Source: Streptomyces sp. NBC_00376 (GTDB lineage Bacteria > Actinomycetota > Actinomycetes > Streptomycetales > Streptomycetaceae). Taken from it: a stretch of DNA of 64,000 nucleotides. Location: positions 124,001 to 188,000 of the forward strand of contig NZ_CP107960.1 in the NCBI RefSeq assembly GCF_036077095.1, given 5' to 3'. Each line of letters opens with the position of its first letter. The stretch's first letter is position 1. This document shows positions 43,848-52,665 of the stretch, one piece after another. The notes beneath the pieces were generated by a model. The model worked only from the letters and a program-made list of their open reading frames with translations. It had not been told where the DNA came from and did not search any database. A program made the position numbers and the translations under genes.

Positions 43848-44176
43848 TCAGCCGGCGCAGTCGGGCGGGCAGCAGCGCGCCAGATACGCCTGGAGCGTGG
43901 AGACGCGCTTCGCCAAGGCGGCACCGTCGGCCCCCGGTAATAGACCTGCTTGCCTTCCTTGCGGGAGACCACCAGGCCACCGCCGTGCAGCAGGCTCAGG
44001 TGTTCCGAGGCGGTCGACGGCGTCAGTGCGCACCGCTGCGCGATCTCGCCGACCGTCAACTCGATCCCGCCGGTGAACTGCTGCATCACCTTCTGAAGGG
44101 TTTCACTGGCCAGGGCCTTGAGGAAGCCGGCCGTCGCCGGATCCATCGCGGACGTCTCGACACTGTTCTCTGTCAT
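43848..44176 (-). pseudogene. ArsR-family regulator 2, one frameshift
   Basis: ATG 44176 (MTENSVETSAMDPATAGFLK) leads into LTVGEIAQRCALTPSTASEH and GGLVVSRKEGKQVYYRG. A one-base change at a GGGGG run near 43935 breaks the frame. The other frame completes it as ADGAALAKRVSTLQAYLARC and CPPDCAG. The intact protein would have a C-terminal CC...C motif. The tail converges on arsR1 with 15 bases between. A sequencing error at the G run is possible. Confidence 0.75.
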
Positions 44177-44240
44177 CGCACCCTGCTCAACATTTCGCCA
44201 CTTCCCGAATTGGCGACTCATGTGAAGGGTTCACGTTGTC

Positions 44241-45290
44241 ATGCATCATGCCGATCTCGTCGTCATCGGTGCCGGGCAGTCCGGCCTGGCCACCCCGGCC
44301 CTCGCCCTGCGCCACGGCTTCACCCGCGTTCTGGTGGTGGGGGTCGCGGCGGAGCCGGGCGGGTCCTGGCCGCGCTACTACGACAGCCTCACCCTGTTCT
44401 CCCCGGCCCGGCACTCGTCCCTGCCCGGGATGCGCTTCCCCGGCGCCCCGGACCGATACCCCCGGCGGGACGAAGTGGTGGGCTACCTGCGCGACTACGC
44501 CCGCCGCCTGTCCGCCGACATCCGTACCTCGACGACCGTCACCTCCGTGACACGCCAGGACGGCATCTGGTCCGTACGGGCCGAGGACGGGCGGGAGTTC
44601 ACCGCTCGGGCGGTCATCGCCGCGACCGGTGACTACGGCACACCCTTCGTTCCGGATGTTCCCGGGCAGGCGGACTTCGGCGGCCGGATCCTGCACGCCG
44701 CCGGCTACCACAGCCCGGACGCTTTCGCCGGGCTGCGGGTCGTCGTGGTCGGCGGGAGCAATTCCGCGATCCAGATCGCCGCCGAGCTCGGCTCGCTCGC
44801 CGACACCACCCTGGCCACCCGGCGCCCGATCGGATGGAAACCCCAGCGCCCGCTGGGCCGGGAGCTGCACTGGTGACTCAAGCACACCCGCCTCGACGTC
44901 GCGCCGGTCCGGCGGCTGCTGGTAAAGGTGCCCGTCTCCGTGCTCGATTACGGCCACTACCGCATCGCGCTGGACCAGCACGGCGTCGACCGACGCGACA
45001 TGTTCAGCCGCTTCGCGGCCGACGGCGTCGTGTGGGCCGACGGAACGAGGGAGGAGGTCAACGTGGTCCTGCTCGCCACCGGACACCGCCTCGTCTCCCC
45101 CTACTTGACCGGACCGGGCGCCCTGGACACCAACGGCGCGCCGCTGCACCGGGGCGGCCTCTCCACCGCGGTCCCGGGTCCCGGCTTCGTCGGCATGAAG
45201 TTCCAGCTCAGCTTCTCCTCCAAAACCCTGCGCGGCGTCAGCCGGGATGCCGAACACGTCCTGGAAGCGACTGCGTACAGCAGTGGCCGG
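44241..45290 (+). pseudogene. Flavin monooxygenase 2, broken by TGA
   Basis: MHHADLVVIGAGQSGLATPA carries the FAD GxGxxG motif, and VVVGGSNSAIQIAAELGSLA the NADP site. After GRELHW a TGA at 44874-44876 replaces an expected Trp codon. The same frame then resumes LKHTRLDVAPVRRLLVKVPV and ends near GMKFQLSFSSKTLRGVSRDA. A single transition (TGG to TGA) would explain the stop. The gene starts 65 bases from arsR2 and is divergent. Confidence 0.8.
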
Positions 45291-45301
45291 GTGAACCAGG
45301 A

Positions 45302-45619
45302 TCAGGAGTGGCGGGAGGCGGTCGTAAGCGCCTGTTGCAGCTGGCTGACACTAGGTGCGCCGTCCATGCCTTCGGGCGTGCGATAGAGGCGGCAGGCCAT
45401 CCCCTGTGCCCGTCCGGCTTCTGCGAACGGGTCTTCACCGTCGATGAGGATGGTCGGGGAGCCGGTGAAGCCGATGCGTTCGGCCTCGGCCTGGTCGGTG
45501 ACCATCCGTGTGACGACATCGGCCTCGTGCAGCCCGGACGCCTCCAGCGCCTGCCGCAACCGGCCAACAGCCAGCTCTTCGTTCGGGCATTCGTTCACGA
45601 CCACAACCTCGATCCGCAT
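45302..45619 (-). CDS. Thioredoxin-fold protein of the metal island
   Basis: 105 residues from ATG 45619 (MRIEVVVVNECPNEELAVGR). The ECPN segment takes the place of a CxxC site with only one Cys. GFTGSPTILIDGEDPFAE contains the cis-Pro loop typical of thioredoxin folds. The family occurs beside mercury and arsenic genes. Its end converges on FMO2 and slightly overlaps its degenerate tail. It is transcribed away from FMO3, whose stop is about 20 bases upstream. Confidence 0.75.
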   Translation of the reverse strand: MRIEVVVVNECPNEELAVGRLRQALEASGLHEADVVTRMVTDQAEAERIGFTGSPTILIDGEDPFAEAGRAQGMACRLYRTPEGMDGAPSVSQLQQALTTASRHS

Positions 45620-45641
45620 GCCTCCAGCATGCCGCAGGCAC

Positions 45642-46690
45642 TCAGGCCAGCAGCTCTGTGACCTGCCGGACGGTGTCGCGTGCGGGGCGCCCCACTCCGA
45701 TGAGGGTGGCGGAGGCCGGCCCAGTCCAGTCGCCGTAGCCGAGCAGGTGCTGCCGTGGCTCGCCGACCGCGCGGGTGCCGTCGGTGGCAATGTGGCCGCG
45801 AGTCCCGCGCAGGCCCAGCGGGGCGAGGTGGGAGAGGGCGGGGCGGAAGCCGGTGCACCAGATCACCGTGTCCGCCGGTGCGGACGTTCCGTCGCTCCAC
45901 CGGATGCCGTCTGCCACGAGCCGCTCGAACATGGGCTGAGCCTTCAGCAGTCCGGCGTCGCGTGCCTCGCGGACTGGTGGGACGGCGACGATGTCGCCGA
46001 GTGAGGCGACGCCGCCGGTGTCGGTGCGGCCTTCGTCCAGGGCGCGGCGGCGGGCGGTGGCGGCGTCGAAGAGTGCGCGGCCGTCGATGTCGTCGGCGAG
46101 GAAGCGGGGTGGGCGCTGGGTGACCCAGGTCAGGTCGATGCCGTCGTGGGTGGCGAGGTCGGCGGCGATCTGTGCGCCGGAGTTCCCGCCGCCGACCACG
46201 ACGACCCGCTGTCCGGCGAAGTCGGATGGGCTGTGGTAGCCGGTGGTGTGGAGCTGACGGCCGGTGAAGACCTCCTGGTCGGGGACGGCGGGCAGGAAGG
46301 GGCGCCACCAGGTGCCGGTCGCGGAGACGGCCGCCCTCGCCGACCAGGCGCCGGTGTCTGTCTCCACCCGTAGGCGGTCCGCGCCCCGGCGCACCGCCTG
46401 GACGCGGACCGGGCGGTGGACGGGCCGTAGCGCTGCTCGTAGTCGGTCAGGTACTCCACCACGTGCCCGGCGTCCGGGTACTCCACGCCGGTCTGGGTGG
46501 GCATGAGGCGGCCGGGCAGGAAGGAGAACGCAGCCGGGGAGAACAGGTGCAAGGAGTCCCAGGTTTGCTGCCAGGCTCCGCCGGGCGTGCTCTGGGCGTC
46601 GAGGATGACGAAGTCGAGCTTGTTGCGCCACAGGTGGTAGCCGGCAGCGAGCCCTGCCTGCCCGCCGCCGATCACCACGACGTCCGCCAT
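45642..46690 (-). pseudogene. Flavin monooxygenase 3 (ArsO-like), one frameshift
   Basis: ATG 46690 starts MADVVVIGGGQAGLAAGYHL and FSPAAFSFLPGRLMPTQTGV. Near 46425 the frame breaks after EQRYG. The other frame continues RPVHRPVRVQAVRRGADRLR, then VVVVGGGNSGAQIAADLATH (NADP site) and TVIWCTGFRPALSHLAPLGL, ending VRQVTELLA. Only a 1-2 base indel separates the halves, so the gene is recently broken or mis-sequenced. It sits in a minus-strand run with acr3 and the DUF2180 gene. Confidence 0.8.
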
Positions 46691-46695
46691 GCCGG

Positions 46696-46916
46696 TCACG
46701 GGGTCAGAGCCGATGCGGCCGGTGCCTCGGCTGCGACACACACCAGGCACAGCACCGTCCGCGTCTCGGCCCCACCGGGGGTTCCGATCAGACTGCCCGA
46801 CGCACGCTCCGGGGCGCGATGCGGGCATGCGCCGCGCAGACTCCGGCTCCGCAACCCTGGCAGACGCCGACAGTGGTGCTGCTCGTTGCCGTGGTGCGGC
46901 AGTCGAGGCAGTGCAT
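46696..46916 (-). pseudogene. DUF2180-like Cys-rich protein, one frameshift
   Basis: ATG 46916 overlaps the acr3 stop (ATGA). It begins MHCLDCRTTATSSTTVGVCQ and GCGAGVCAAHARIAP. A shift within CGCCCCGG near 46800 gives RSVRRAV and a stop. The other frame reads ERASGSLIGTPGGAETRTVL, then CLVCVAAEAP. Together these restore two zinc-knuckle-like Cys pairs, as in DUF2180 proteins. Confidence 0.65.
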
Positions 46917-48043
46917 CAGTCGTCCCTTCCCGGGGTGGTAAGTGCTCCGGGCGTGAACTTCTTGCGCCAGGCCAGCGACACGTACACGAGTCCGATCAGG
47001 ACGGGTACCTCGATGAGCGGGCCGACGACGCCGGACAGGGCCTGGCCGGAGGTGACGCCGAAGGTCGCGATGGCGACGGCGATGGCCAGTTCGAAGTTGT
47101 TGCCCGCCGCGGTGAACGCGAGGGTGGCCGTGCGGTCGTAGGCGAGGCCGAGGGCCTTGCCGAGCAGGAAGGTGCCGAAGAACATGATCGCAAAGTAGAC
47201 AAGCAGCGGCAGTGCGATCCGGACCACGTCCAGGGGCTGCGAGGTGATCGTCTTCCCCTGGAGGGCGAACAGGATGACGATCGTGAAGAGCAGCCCGTAC
47301 AGGGCCCAGGGGCCGATCTTCGGCAGGAACTTCGCGTCGTAGTTCTCGCGGCCCATCTTCTGCTCGCCGATGCGGCGGGTGAGGAAGCCGGCCAGCAGCG
47401 GGATGCCGAGGAAGATGATGACGTTCAGCGCGATGTGCCAGACGGAGACGTCCAGGCCCTGGCCGTCTCCGAGGTTCAGCCACCGGGGCAGCAGGTCGAG
47501 GTAGAACCAGCCGAGCAGGCCGAACGCGATGACCTGGAACACGGAGTTGACGGCGACGAGGACGGCGGCTGCTTCGCGGTCGCCGCAGGCAAGGTCGTTC
47601 CAGATGATGACCATGGCGATGCAGCGCGCGAGGCCGACGATGATCAATCCGGTGCGGTACTCGGGCAGGTCCGGCAGGAAGATCCACGCCAGCGCGAACA
47701 TGACTGCCGGGCCGACGATCCAGTTGATGACCAGCGAGGACACCATCAGCTTGCGGTCGCCGGTGACGGTGTCGAGCCTGTCGTAGCGGACCTTGGCCAG
47801 GACCGGGTACATCATGACGAGCAGGCCGAGCGCGATCGGCAGGGAGATCCCGCCGATCTCGATCTTCGCCAGCGCGTCGTTCATCCCGGGGATCAGCCGC
47901 CCCAGGCCCAGGCCGACGGCCATGGCGAGCAGGATCCACACCGCGAGATACCGGTCGAGGGTGGGGAGCTTCCTGACGATCGAGTCGTCCCCTCCCCCAG
48001 CCTGGTCCGCAGCAGGGGCCTTCGTGGTGCCCTCGATGGTCAC
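46916..48043 (-). CDS. acr3: Arsenite efflux permease Acr3
   Basis: 375-residue membrane transporter with about ten helices: YLAVWILLAMAVGLGLGRLI, LPIALGLLVMMYPVLAKVRY, INWIVGPAVMFALAWIFLPD, and GLARCIAMVIIWNDLACGDR, which contains the conserved Cys essential for As(III) transport in Acr3. The FTAAGNNFELAIAVAIATFG motif near the C-terminus is diagnostic. It pumps arsenite (and sometimes antimonite) out using the proton gradient. GTG 48043 overlaps the arsR3 stop (GTGA), so the two are translationally coupled. It looks intact. Confidence 0.95.
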   Translation of the reverse strand: MTIEGTTKAPAADQAGGGDDSIVRKLPTLDRYLAVWILLAMAVGLGLGRLIPGMNDALAKIEIGGISLPIALGLLVMMYPVLAKVRYDRLDTVTGDRKLMVSSLVINWIVGPAVMFALAWIFLPDLPEYRTGLIIVGLARCIAMVIIWNDLACGDREAAAVLVAVNSVFQVIAFGLLGWFYLDLLPRWLNLGDGQGLDVSVWHIALNVIIFLGIPLLAGFLTRRIGEQKMGRENYDAKFLPKIGPWALYGLLFTIVILFALQGKTITSQPLDVVRIALPLLVYFAIMFFGTFLLGKALGLAYDRTATLAFTAAGNNFELAIAVAIATFGVTSGQALSGVVGPLIEVPVLIGLVYVSLAWRKKFTPGALTTPGRDD

Positions 48044-48348
48044 GGGCAGGCCCTCTTGTTCTCGCCGGCGGTACGGGCGGACTCGGCCAGCACGGCGAAC
48101 TGCTCGGACAGACCGGCCAGGACCTCGGGCTTGAGCTTGTAGTAGGTGAAGCGGCCGCATGGCTCGGTCTCCACCAGCCCGGCCTCGCGAAGGACCTTCA
48201 GGTGGTTGGAGAGGTTGGTCTGCTTGGCCCCGGTCTCCTCGACCAGGTGCGTCGTGCAGAGCGTCTCGCGCGCCAGCAGGGTCACGATCTTCAGGCGGAG
48301 CGGATCGCCCAGCACCCGGATCACATCAGGATCGACTGAAGTCAGCAT
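48040..48348 (-). CDS. arsR: ArsR-family metalloregulator 3
   Basis: 102 residues starting MLTSVDPDVIRVLGDPLRLK. The winged helix includes ETLCTTHLVEETGAKQTNLS and NHLKVLREAGLVETEPCGRF. Cys lies in the helix (ETLCTTH) and at TEPCGR, a pattern seen in actinobacterial ArsR/CmtR-type sensors. It is first in the arsR3-acr3-DUF2180 operon and divergent from arsC. It probably represses both directions. Confidence 0.9.
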   Translation of the reverse strand: MLTSVDPDVIRVLGDPLRLKIVTLLARETLCTTHLVEETGAKQTNLSNHLKVLREAGLVETEPCGRFTYYKLKPEVLAGLSEQFAVLAESARTAGENKRACP

Positions 48349-48351
48349 GCA

Positions 48352-48382
48352 CTGATACTCTCACATCATCGCCCGCTGATAC
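48352..48382. promoter_or_regulatory. Repeated CTGATAC sites in the arsR3/arsC gap
   Basis: CTGATAC occurs at 48352-48358 and 48376-48382, 24 bases apart (about two helical turns), within the 94-base divergent gap. It may be the ArsR3 operator or part of overlapping promoters. Confidence 0.45.
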
Positions 48383-48442
48383 CAGCTGGGGCTGAAGTCA
48401 TTGGCGGCCGGTACCGCCATGCGACGAGAGAGAACGATCAAC

Positions 48443-48865
48443 ATGGCCGAGTCCTCCGGCAAGCCGTCCGTCCTGTTCGTCTGCGTCCACAACGCCGGCC
48501 GCTCCCAGATGGCCGCCGCCTGGCTGACCCACCTGGCCGGAGACCGCGTCGAGGTCCGCTCCGCCGGCTCCGACCCCGGCGACACCGTCAACCCAGCCGC
48601 CGTCGAAGCCATGGCCGAGGCCGGCATCGACATCTCCAAGGAGACGCAGAAGATCCTCACCATCGACGCCGTCCGCGAGTCCGACGTGTGCATCACCATG
48701 GGCTGCGGCGACACCTGCCCCGCCTTCCCCGGTAAGCGCTACCTCGACTGGAAGCTCGACGACCCCGCCGGACAGGGCGTCGAAGCCGTCCGCCCCATCC
48801 GCGACGAGATCAAGGCCCTCGTCCAGGGCCTGATCGCAGAAATCGCCCCGGAGACCACGGTGTGA
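48443..48865 (+). CDS. arsC: Arsenate reductase ArsC, low-molecular-weight phosphatase type
   Basis: 140 residues from ATG 48443. FVCVHNAGRSQMAAAWLTHL contains the C-x5-R phosphate-binding loop, near residues 13-20. Two more Cys in ITMGCGDTCPAFPGKRYLDW serve the intramolecular disulfide relay of thioredoxin-coupled ArsC. It reduces arsenate to arsenite for export by Acr3. The start of trxB overlaps its stop (GTGA), which fits thioredoxin recycling, but trxB is truncated. Intact. Confidence 0.95.
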   Translation: MAESSGKPSVLFVCVHNAGRSQMAAAWLTHLAGDRVEVRSAGSDPGDTVNPAAVEAMAEAGIDISKETQKILTIDAVRESDVCITMGCGDTCPAFPGKRYLDWKLDDPAGQGVEAVRPIRDEIKALVQGLIAEIAPETTV

Positions 48866-48945
48866 GCGACATACACGACGTCGTCATCATCGGCTCCGGC
48901 CCCGCCGGATACACCGCCGCCCTCTACACCGCCCGCGCCCAGCTC
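48862..48945 (+). pseudogene. trxB: Thioredoxin reductase stub
   Basis: Encodes only SDIHDVVIIGSGPAGYTAAL and YTARAQ, the FAD-binding N-terminus of TrxB, from GTG 48862, which overlaps the arsC stop. The rest was replaced by unrelated sequence. ArsC must now rely on the chromosomal thioredoxin system. Confidence 0.85.
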
Positions 48946-48949
48946 GGAC

Positions 48950-49110
48950 CCGACCTACGCGTATGGCGCGACCACAACCTGCACGTCGTCCTCGTAGATG
49001 ACCCGCCCCGGATCGGCGGAGCGCAGCAGTCGGCAGTCGACGCCGTGGGCGGCCAGGATTTCCAGATAGCCAGAGACCCGCGCGAGAAGATGCTCGGCTG
49101 TCGGCCTTGC
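48950..49110 (-). pseudogene. Unidentified gene, C-terminal scrap
   Basis: Minus-strand sequence encodes AEHLLARVSGYLEILAAHGV and CRLLRSADPGRVIYEDDVQV, then VVAPYA and a stop. It has strong coding character, but the family is not recognised. It is cut on the upstream side near 49110 by the NTF2-like gene. Confidence 0.4.
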
Positions 49111-49478
49111 ACCACACTGCCGCGCCGGAGGACGCCGTACTCCGACCACTCCGTGCCTACATCCGCGGACACGCCACAGGCGACCCCACCCACTTCCGCG
49201 ATGCGTTTCTGCCCACCGCCCACATCGAGGGGATCCGCGACGGCGTCTTCGTCTCCTGGCCGCTGGATCGGTACTGCGCTCTCTTCCCGGGCCATCCGGC
49301 CCCGGACGAACCGGCCCGCTCACGCCGTATCGACACCGTCGACGTCCACGGCACCGTCGCGACCGCGACCATGACGCTCCGGCACGGTCCGGACGCCTTC
49401 ACCGACATCTTCCCGCTGGTCCACGGCTCGGACGGCAGCTGGCGTATCACCAACAAGGCGTACCACCGGCACTCCTGA
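49107..49478 (+). CDS. NTF2-like (SnoaL/lumazine-binding type) protein
   Basis: About 123 residues, with TTG 49107 as the nominal start. The fold pattern has VLRPLRAYIRGHATGDPTHF, FLPTAHIEGIRDGVFVSWPL and a beta-rich end DIFPLVHGSDGSWRITNKAY. It is probably truncated at the 5' end, because the upstream sequence belongs to another gene's scrap. The ligand is unknown. Confidence 0.65.
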   Translation: MHHTAAPEDAVLRPLRAYIRGHATGDPTHFRDAFLPTAHIEGIRDGVFVSWPLDRYCALFPGHPAPDEPARSRRIDTVDVHGTVATATMTLRHGPDAFTDIFPLVHGSDGSWRITNKAYHRHS

Positions 49479-49639
49479 GGGGCCTCATCGCCGTCCGCAT
49501 CGACGAAGTACCCGTGGTCAATGGTCAGTCAACGAGGCCCGCCGGCGCCGGTTGCCGTCACCGAGGCGCCCCCGCGCCCCTGGGCGAACAGCGGTGAAGT
49601 CCCTCTCACCTGGCTCCACCTCTCACGGCCCAGAACCAA

Positions 49640-50117
49640 CGGTGGATCCACTCGAGCTGGGGGCCGTCACCGTAGTGTCCGGGTGTCAGGGCCGAAGGCG
49701 AGAGGCCTGCGTCGTCCTTCGGCGGCGAGATGGATCTTGGTGGTGAAGCCGCCGCGGGAACGTCCCAGACACTCGCCGATCTGACCACCTCTTCCAGCCG
49801 GACGGCCAGTCTCCGATTGGACTTTCGACAGCAGCATCTCCCACGTCCCATCCACTGAACAGCGGCGATGACGCTTATAAACCGTCTCCCGCGACCCGAA
49901 TCGCTCAGGCAGATCCCGCCCCTGCACACCCGTCCGCACCCGGTACAGATCCCCGTTGATCACTCGTCGATGATCACTCCACCGACCCCCACCTGCACCA
50001 CCGCGAGGTAAGAACGACTCCAGCCGATCCCACTCCGCATTCGTCAGATCCCCACGCCCCATACAGCCGGCCTGCCCCAACACCCCAATCACGTCAGGAG
50101 ATCCGAGAAGCAGTGCC
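49640..50117 (-). pseudogene. IS5-family transposase relic, internally deleted
   Basis: Closely related to the element at 20465-21466: LTNAEWDRLESFLPRGGAGG, YKRHRRCSVDGTWEMLL, then SETGRPAGRGGQIGECLGRS and GGFTTKIHLAAEGRRRPLAF. The region holding the first Asp is deleted. The right end keeps the inverted repeat (GATCCGAGAAGCAGTGCC) at 50098-50117. It interrupts an NRPS adenylation-domain fragment. Confidence 0.75.
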
Positions 50118-50384
50118 TGGCATCGCGGCGGCCATATCCAGCGACCGCTCCATCAGGATGGCGACCGGGGCGCCGCCGCGGGCTCCGAGCTCACGCAGGC
50201 GCAGGGAGATCCGCCCAGCGCGAGCGTCCAGCCCGCGGTAGGCCGATCGATCCTCTCCGCGGCAGACAGCTACGGCGCCGGGACGGTCGCGTACCTGGTG
50301 GGCGATGGCTTCCACGAGACCAGCGGCGGGTGTGGCGGCTTCCTCAAGGGCTGTTCGACCGTCCGGCACGGGCTCTGCCCCCAT
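50118..50384 (-). pseudogene. NRPS adenylation-domain N-terminal fragment
   Basis: Encodes GLVEAIAHQVRDRPGAVAVC, DRSAYRGLDARAGRISLRLR and ELGARGGAPVAILMERSLDM, the opening of an A domain including the A1/A2 region (L-T/S-Y-x-E-L-D, here SAYRGLD). It is broken by the IS5 relic. No further NRPS sequence is in the window. Confidence 0.65.
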
Positions 50385-50393
50385 GCCCCTGCG

Positions 50394-50450
50394 GTGATCC
50401 GCAGCAACCGTCTGCCCTCGTCGTCATCGATCTCCCGGGGCGGCACACGT
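50394..50450 (-). pseudogene. IS630 N-terminal scrap
   Basis: The minus strand reads VPPREIDDDEGRRLLRIT, almost the same as VQVREIDDDEGRRLLRIT at the N-terminus of the IS630 transposase at 16662-17522. Only this stretch remains. Confidence 0.55.
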
Positions 50451-50710
50451 TCATCGCCTCGATCGGGTAGCCGGCCTTCACGCGGCGTAGTGGCTCCTGT
50501 GGCTGCCCGCCTCCCGGATCACGGAACCCCGGCGATCAAGGATCAGGCGCTGAGAACTGGGCAAGAGGTGGTCGGCCAGTCACTGCTCCAGTGTCTTGCG
50601 CTGAGTCATGAGGTGGACACGCGCAGCGTCAGACCCGACTGGTGGGGGATGGCGATCCCGTCGCGCACGGGGGACCCTGGAACCAGGGGCATCAGCGAGG
50701 AGTGACGACC

Positions 50711-52546
50711 ATGGATCGCTATCCGCCCATCGCTGACCACGGCCTCGTCGGTGACCTGCAAACCGCTGCTCTGGTCTCGTCCCAGGGGGTCGTCGACTGG
50801 CTCCCGGCGCCCAGGTTCGACTCGCCCAGTGTCTTCGCTGCCCTGCTCGACCACGACCGTGGAGGCTACTTCCTGTTCGCGCCGGAAAGTCAGAACACCA
50901 CCTGCAAGCAGCTCTACTACCCCGACACCGCGGTCCTGGTGACGCGGTTCATGTCGCCGGACGGGGTCGGCGAGGTTTTCGACTGCATGCCACCGGATCG
51001 CACCGGCACCCCCACAGACCGGCATGTGCTGATCCGCGGCGTGCGGGCGGTGCGCGGAACGGTGCGCTTCAATTTGGACTGCCGTCCACGATTCGACTAC
51101 GGCCGGGCCACCCACCAGCTCGACGTGCAAGACGGTACCGCTACGTTCCGGGCGCGGAACGCCACTGCCTATCTGCAAAGTACCTTCCCCCTGAAGCGGG
51201 ACGGTACGGATGTGCGGGGTGCGGTGACCTTGAGGTCGGGCGAGGTGGCCGCAGCGGTGTTCACCGTTGACGGACCCGATGGCGAACCCCCGCCGCCGGT
51301 CACCCCGGGCCAGGTGATGGAACGCTTCTGGGAGGTGGTGGAATTCTGGCAGGACTGGGTCCACTCCTCCCGGTACCGCGGCCGGTGGCCGGGTGTGGTG
51401 CAGCGCTCGGCCATCACGCTCAAGCTGCTCACCTACGCCCCCACAGGTGCCCCCGTCGCCGCCGCCACCATGGGTCTGCCCGAGCAGATCGGGGGTGAAC
51501 GCAACTGGGACTACCGCTACACCTGGGTCCGTGATGGCTCCCTGTCCGTGCGTGCTCTGCTCGACCTGGGGTTCGTCGAGGAAGCGGCGCAGTTCACTCA
51601 CTGGATGAGCGACCGCCTCCAGGCCCGGGAGGGTGTCGATGGCGAGCCGCTGCAGATCATGTACCGCGTCGACGGGGATCCCGAGCTGTCGGAAGAGGTT
51701 CTCCCACACTTCGAAGGCTATCGGGGGTCGTATCCGGTTCGGGTGGGGAACGCCGCGGCTGATCAGCTGCAGCTGGACATCTACGGGGAGGCGCTCTATG
51801 CCTTGTCGGAGGGACATGAGGCCGCCATGGGAGGCAGCTACCACGGCTGGAAGAACGTCGCGCGGACACTGGACTGGCTGGCCGATTCCTGGGATCGCGC
51901 CGATGAGGGCATCTGGGAGACCCGTGGCGGACGCCAGGACTTCACCTTCAGCCGGGTGATGTCATGGGTGGCCTTCGACCGGGGGCTGCGACTGGCGAGA
52001 GAACACAGCCGTCCCGCCGACGCTCCTCGTTGGACCGCGGCTCGCGACGCGATCCTCGAACAGGTGATGGAGCGGGGCTGGAACGAGAAGGAGCAGGCCC
52101 TCGTCCAGCACTACGGAAGCGATGTCCTCGACGCTTCGCTGCTGCTGGTTCCGCGCGTCGGGTTCCTGGCTCCCAGGACGGTGAGCTGGCTGTCGACGCT
52201 CGACGCGATGGAGCGCACGCTGGTGTCGGACAGCCTCGTCTACCGCTACGACCCTGCGGCCTCCCCGGACGGTCTGCGGGGCTCCGAAGGCACGTTCAGT
52301 CTCTGCACCTTCCTCTATGTGGACGCTCTTGCTCGCGCCGGGCGGGTTCGTCCGGCGCGCTATGCCTTCGAGAAGATGCAGACCTATGCCAACCACGTCG
52401 GCCTGTTCGCTGAGGAGATCGGCCCCAGCGGCGAGCAGTTGGGCAACTTCCCGCAGGCCTTCACGCATCTGTCACTGATCATGGCCGCCACCACCCTGGA
52501 CGACGCCCTTGACGAACAGCGCGACCGAGGACGACGGTTCCGCTGA
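50711..52546 (+). CDS. GH15 family glucoamylase/trehalase-like enzyme
   Basis: 611 residues from ATG 50711, with GAGGAG upstream. It begins RYPPIADHGLVGDLQTAALV, SSQGVVDWLPAPRFDSPSVF. The (alpha/alpha)6 catalytic barrel includes GGERNWDYRYTWVRDGSLSV, DQLQLDIYGEALYALSEGHE and FAEEIGPSGEQLGNFPQAFT, which carry the usual general acid/base Glu positions. Such actinobacterial GH15 proteins hydrolyse alpha-glucans or trehalose in the cytoplasm. No signal peptide. It looks intact and stands alone. Confidence 0.9.
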   Translation: MDRYPPIADHGLVGDLQTAALVSSQGVVDWLPAPRFDSPSVFAALLDHDRGGYFLFAPESQNTTCKQLYYPDTAVLVTRFMSPDGVGEVFDCMPPDRTGTPTDRHVLIRGVRAVRGTVRFNLDCRPRFDYGRATHQLDVQDGTATFRARNATAYLQSTFPLKRDGTDVRGAVTLRSGEVAAAVFTVDGPDGEPPPPVTPGQVMERFWEVVEFWQDWVHSSRYRGRWPGVVQRSAITLKLLTYAPTGAPVAAATMGLPEQIGGERNWDYRYTWVRDGSLSVRALLDLGFVEEAAQFTHWMSDRLQAREGVDGEPLQIMYRVDGDPELSEEVLPHFEGYRGSYPVRVGNAAADQLQLDIYGEALYALSEGHEAAMGGSYHGWKNVARTLDWLADSWDRADEGIWETRGGRQDFTFSRVMSWVAFDRGLRLAREHSRPADAPRWTAARDAILEQVMERGWNEKEQALVQHYGSDVLDASLLLVPRVGFLAPRTVSWLSTLDAMERTLVSDSLVYRYDPAASPDGLRGSEGTFSLCTFLYVDALARAGRVRPARYAFEKMQTYANHVGLFAEEIGPSGEQLGNFPQAFTHLSLIMAATTLDDALDEQRDRGRRFR

Positions 52547-52665
52547 TCCGAGGTCAAGGGCACTCCTGGGGACACAGGAGTCTTCATCGGGATGCACGGC
52601 GAACGGCGCGCTTGCCACGTGCCGGGCGAGACAGAGGGTGCCGCCCGAGGTCGCGACGTCGCAGT

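Noticed and set aside
1896..44876. Genetic-code change with TGA read as Trp
   Set aside because: Many intact genes here use TGA as their normal stop, and the affected genes also carry other lesions.
46463..48142. Long plus-strand frame (559 codons) opposite acr3 and FMO3
   Set aside because: It is the GC-rich antisense shadow of acr3. Its translation is low-complexity Asp/Gly/Gln-rich without any motif.
50570..50640. Small minus-strand frame MTQRKTLEQ-stop-LADHLL as a further Trp-to-TGA case
   Set aside because: No homologue is recognised, so the residue expected at the stop is unknown.
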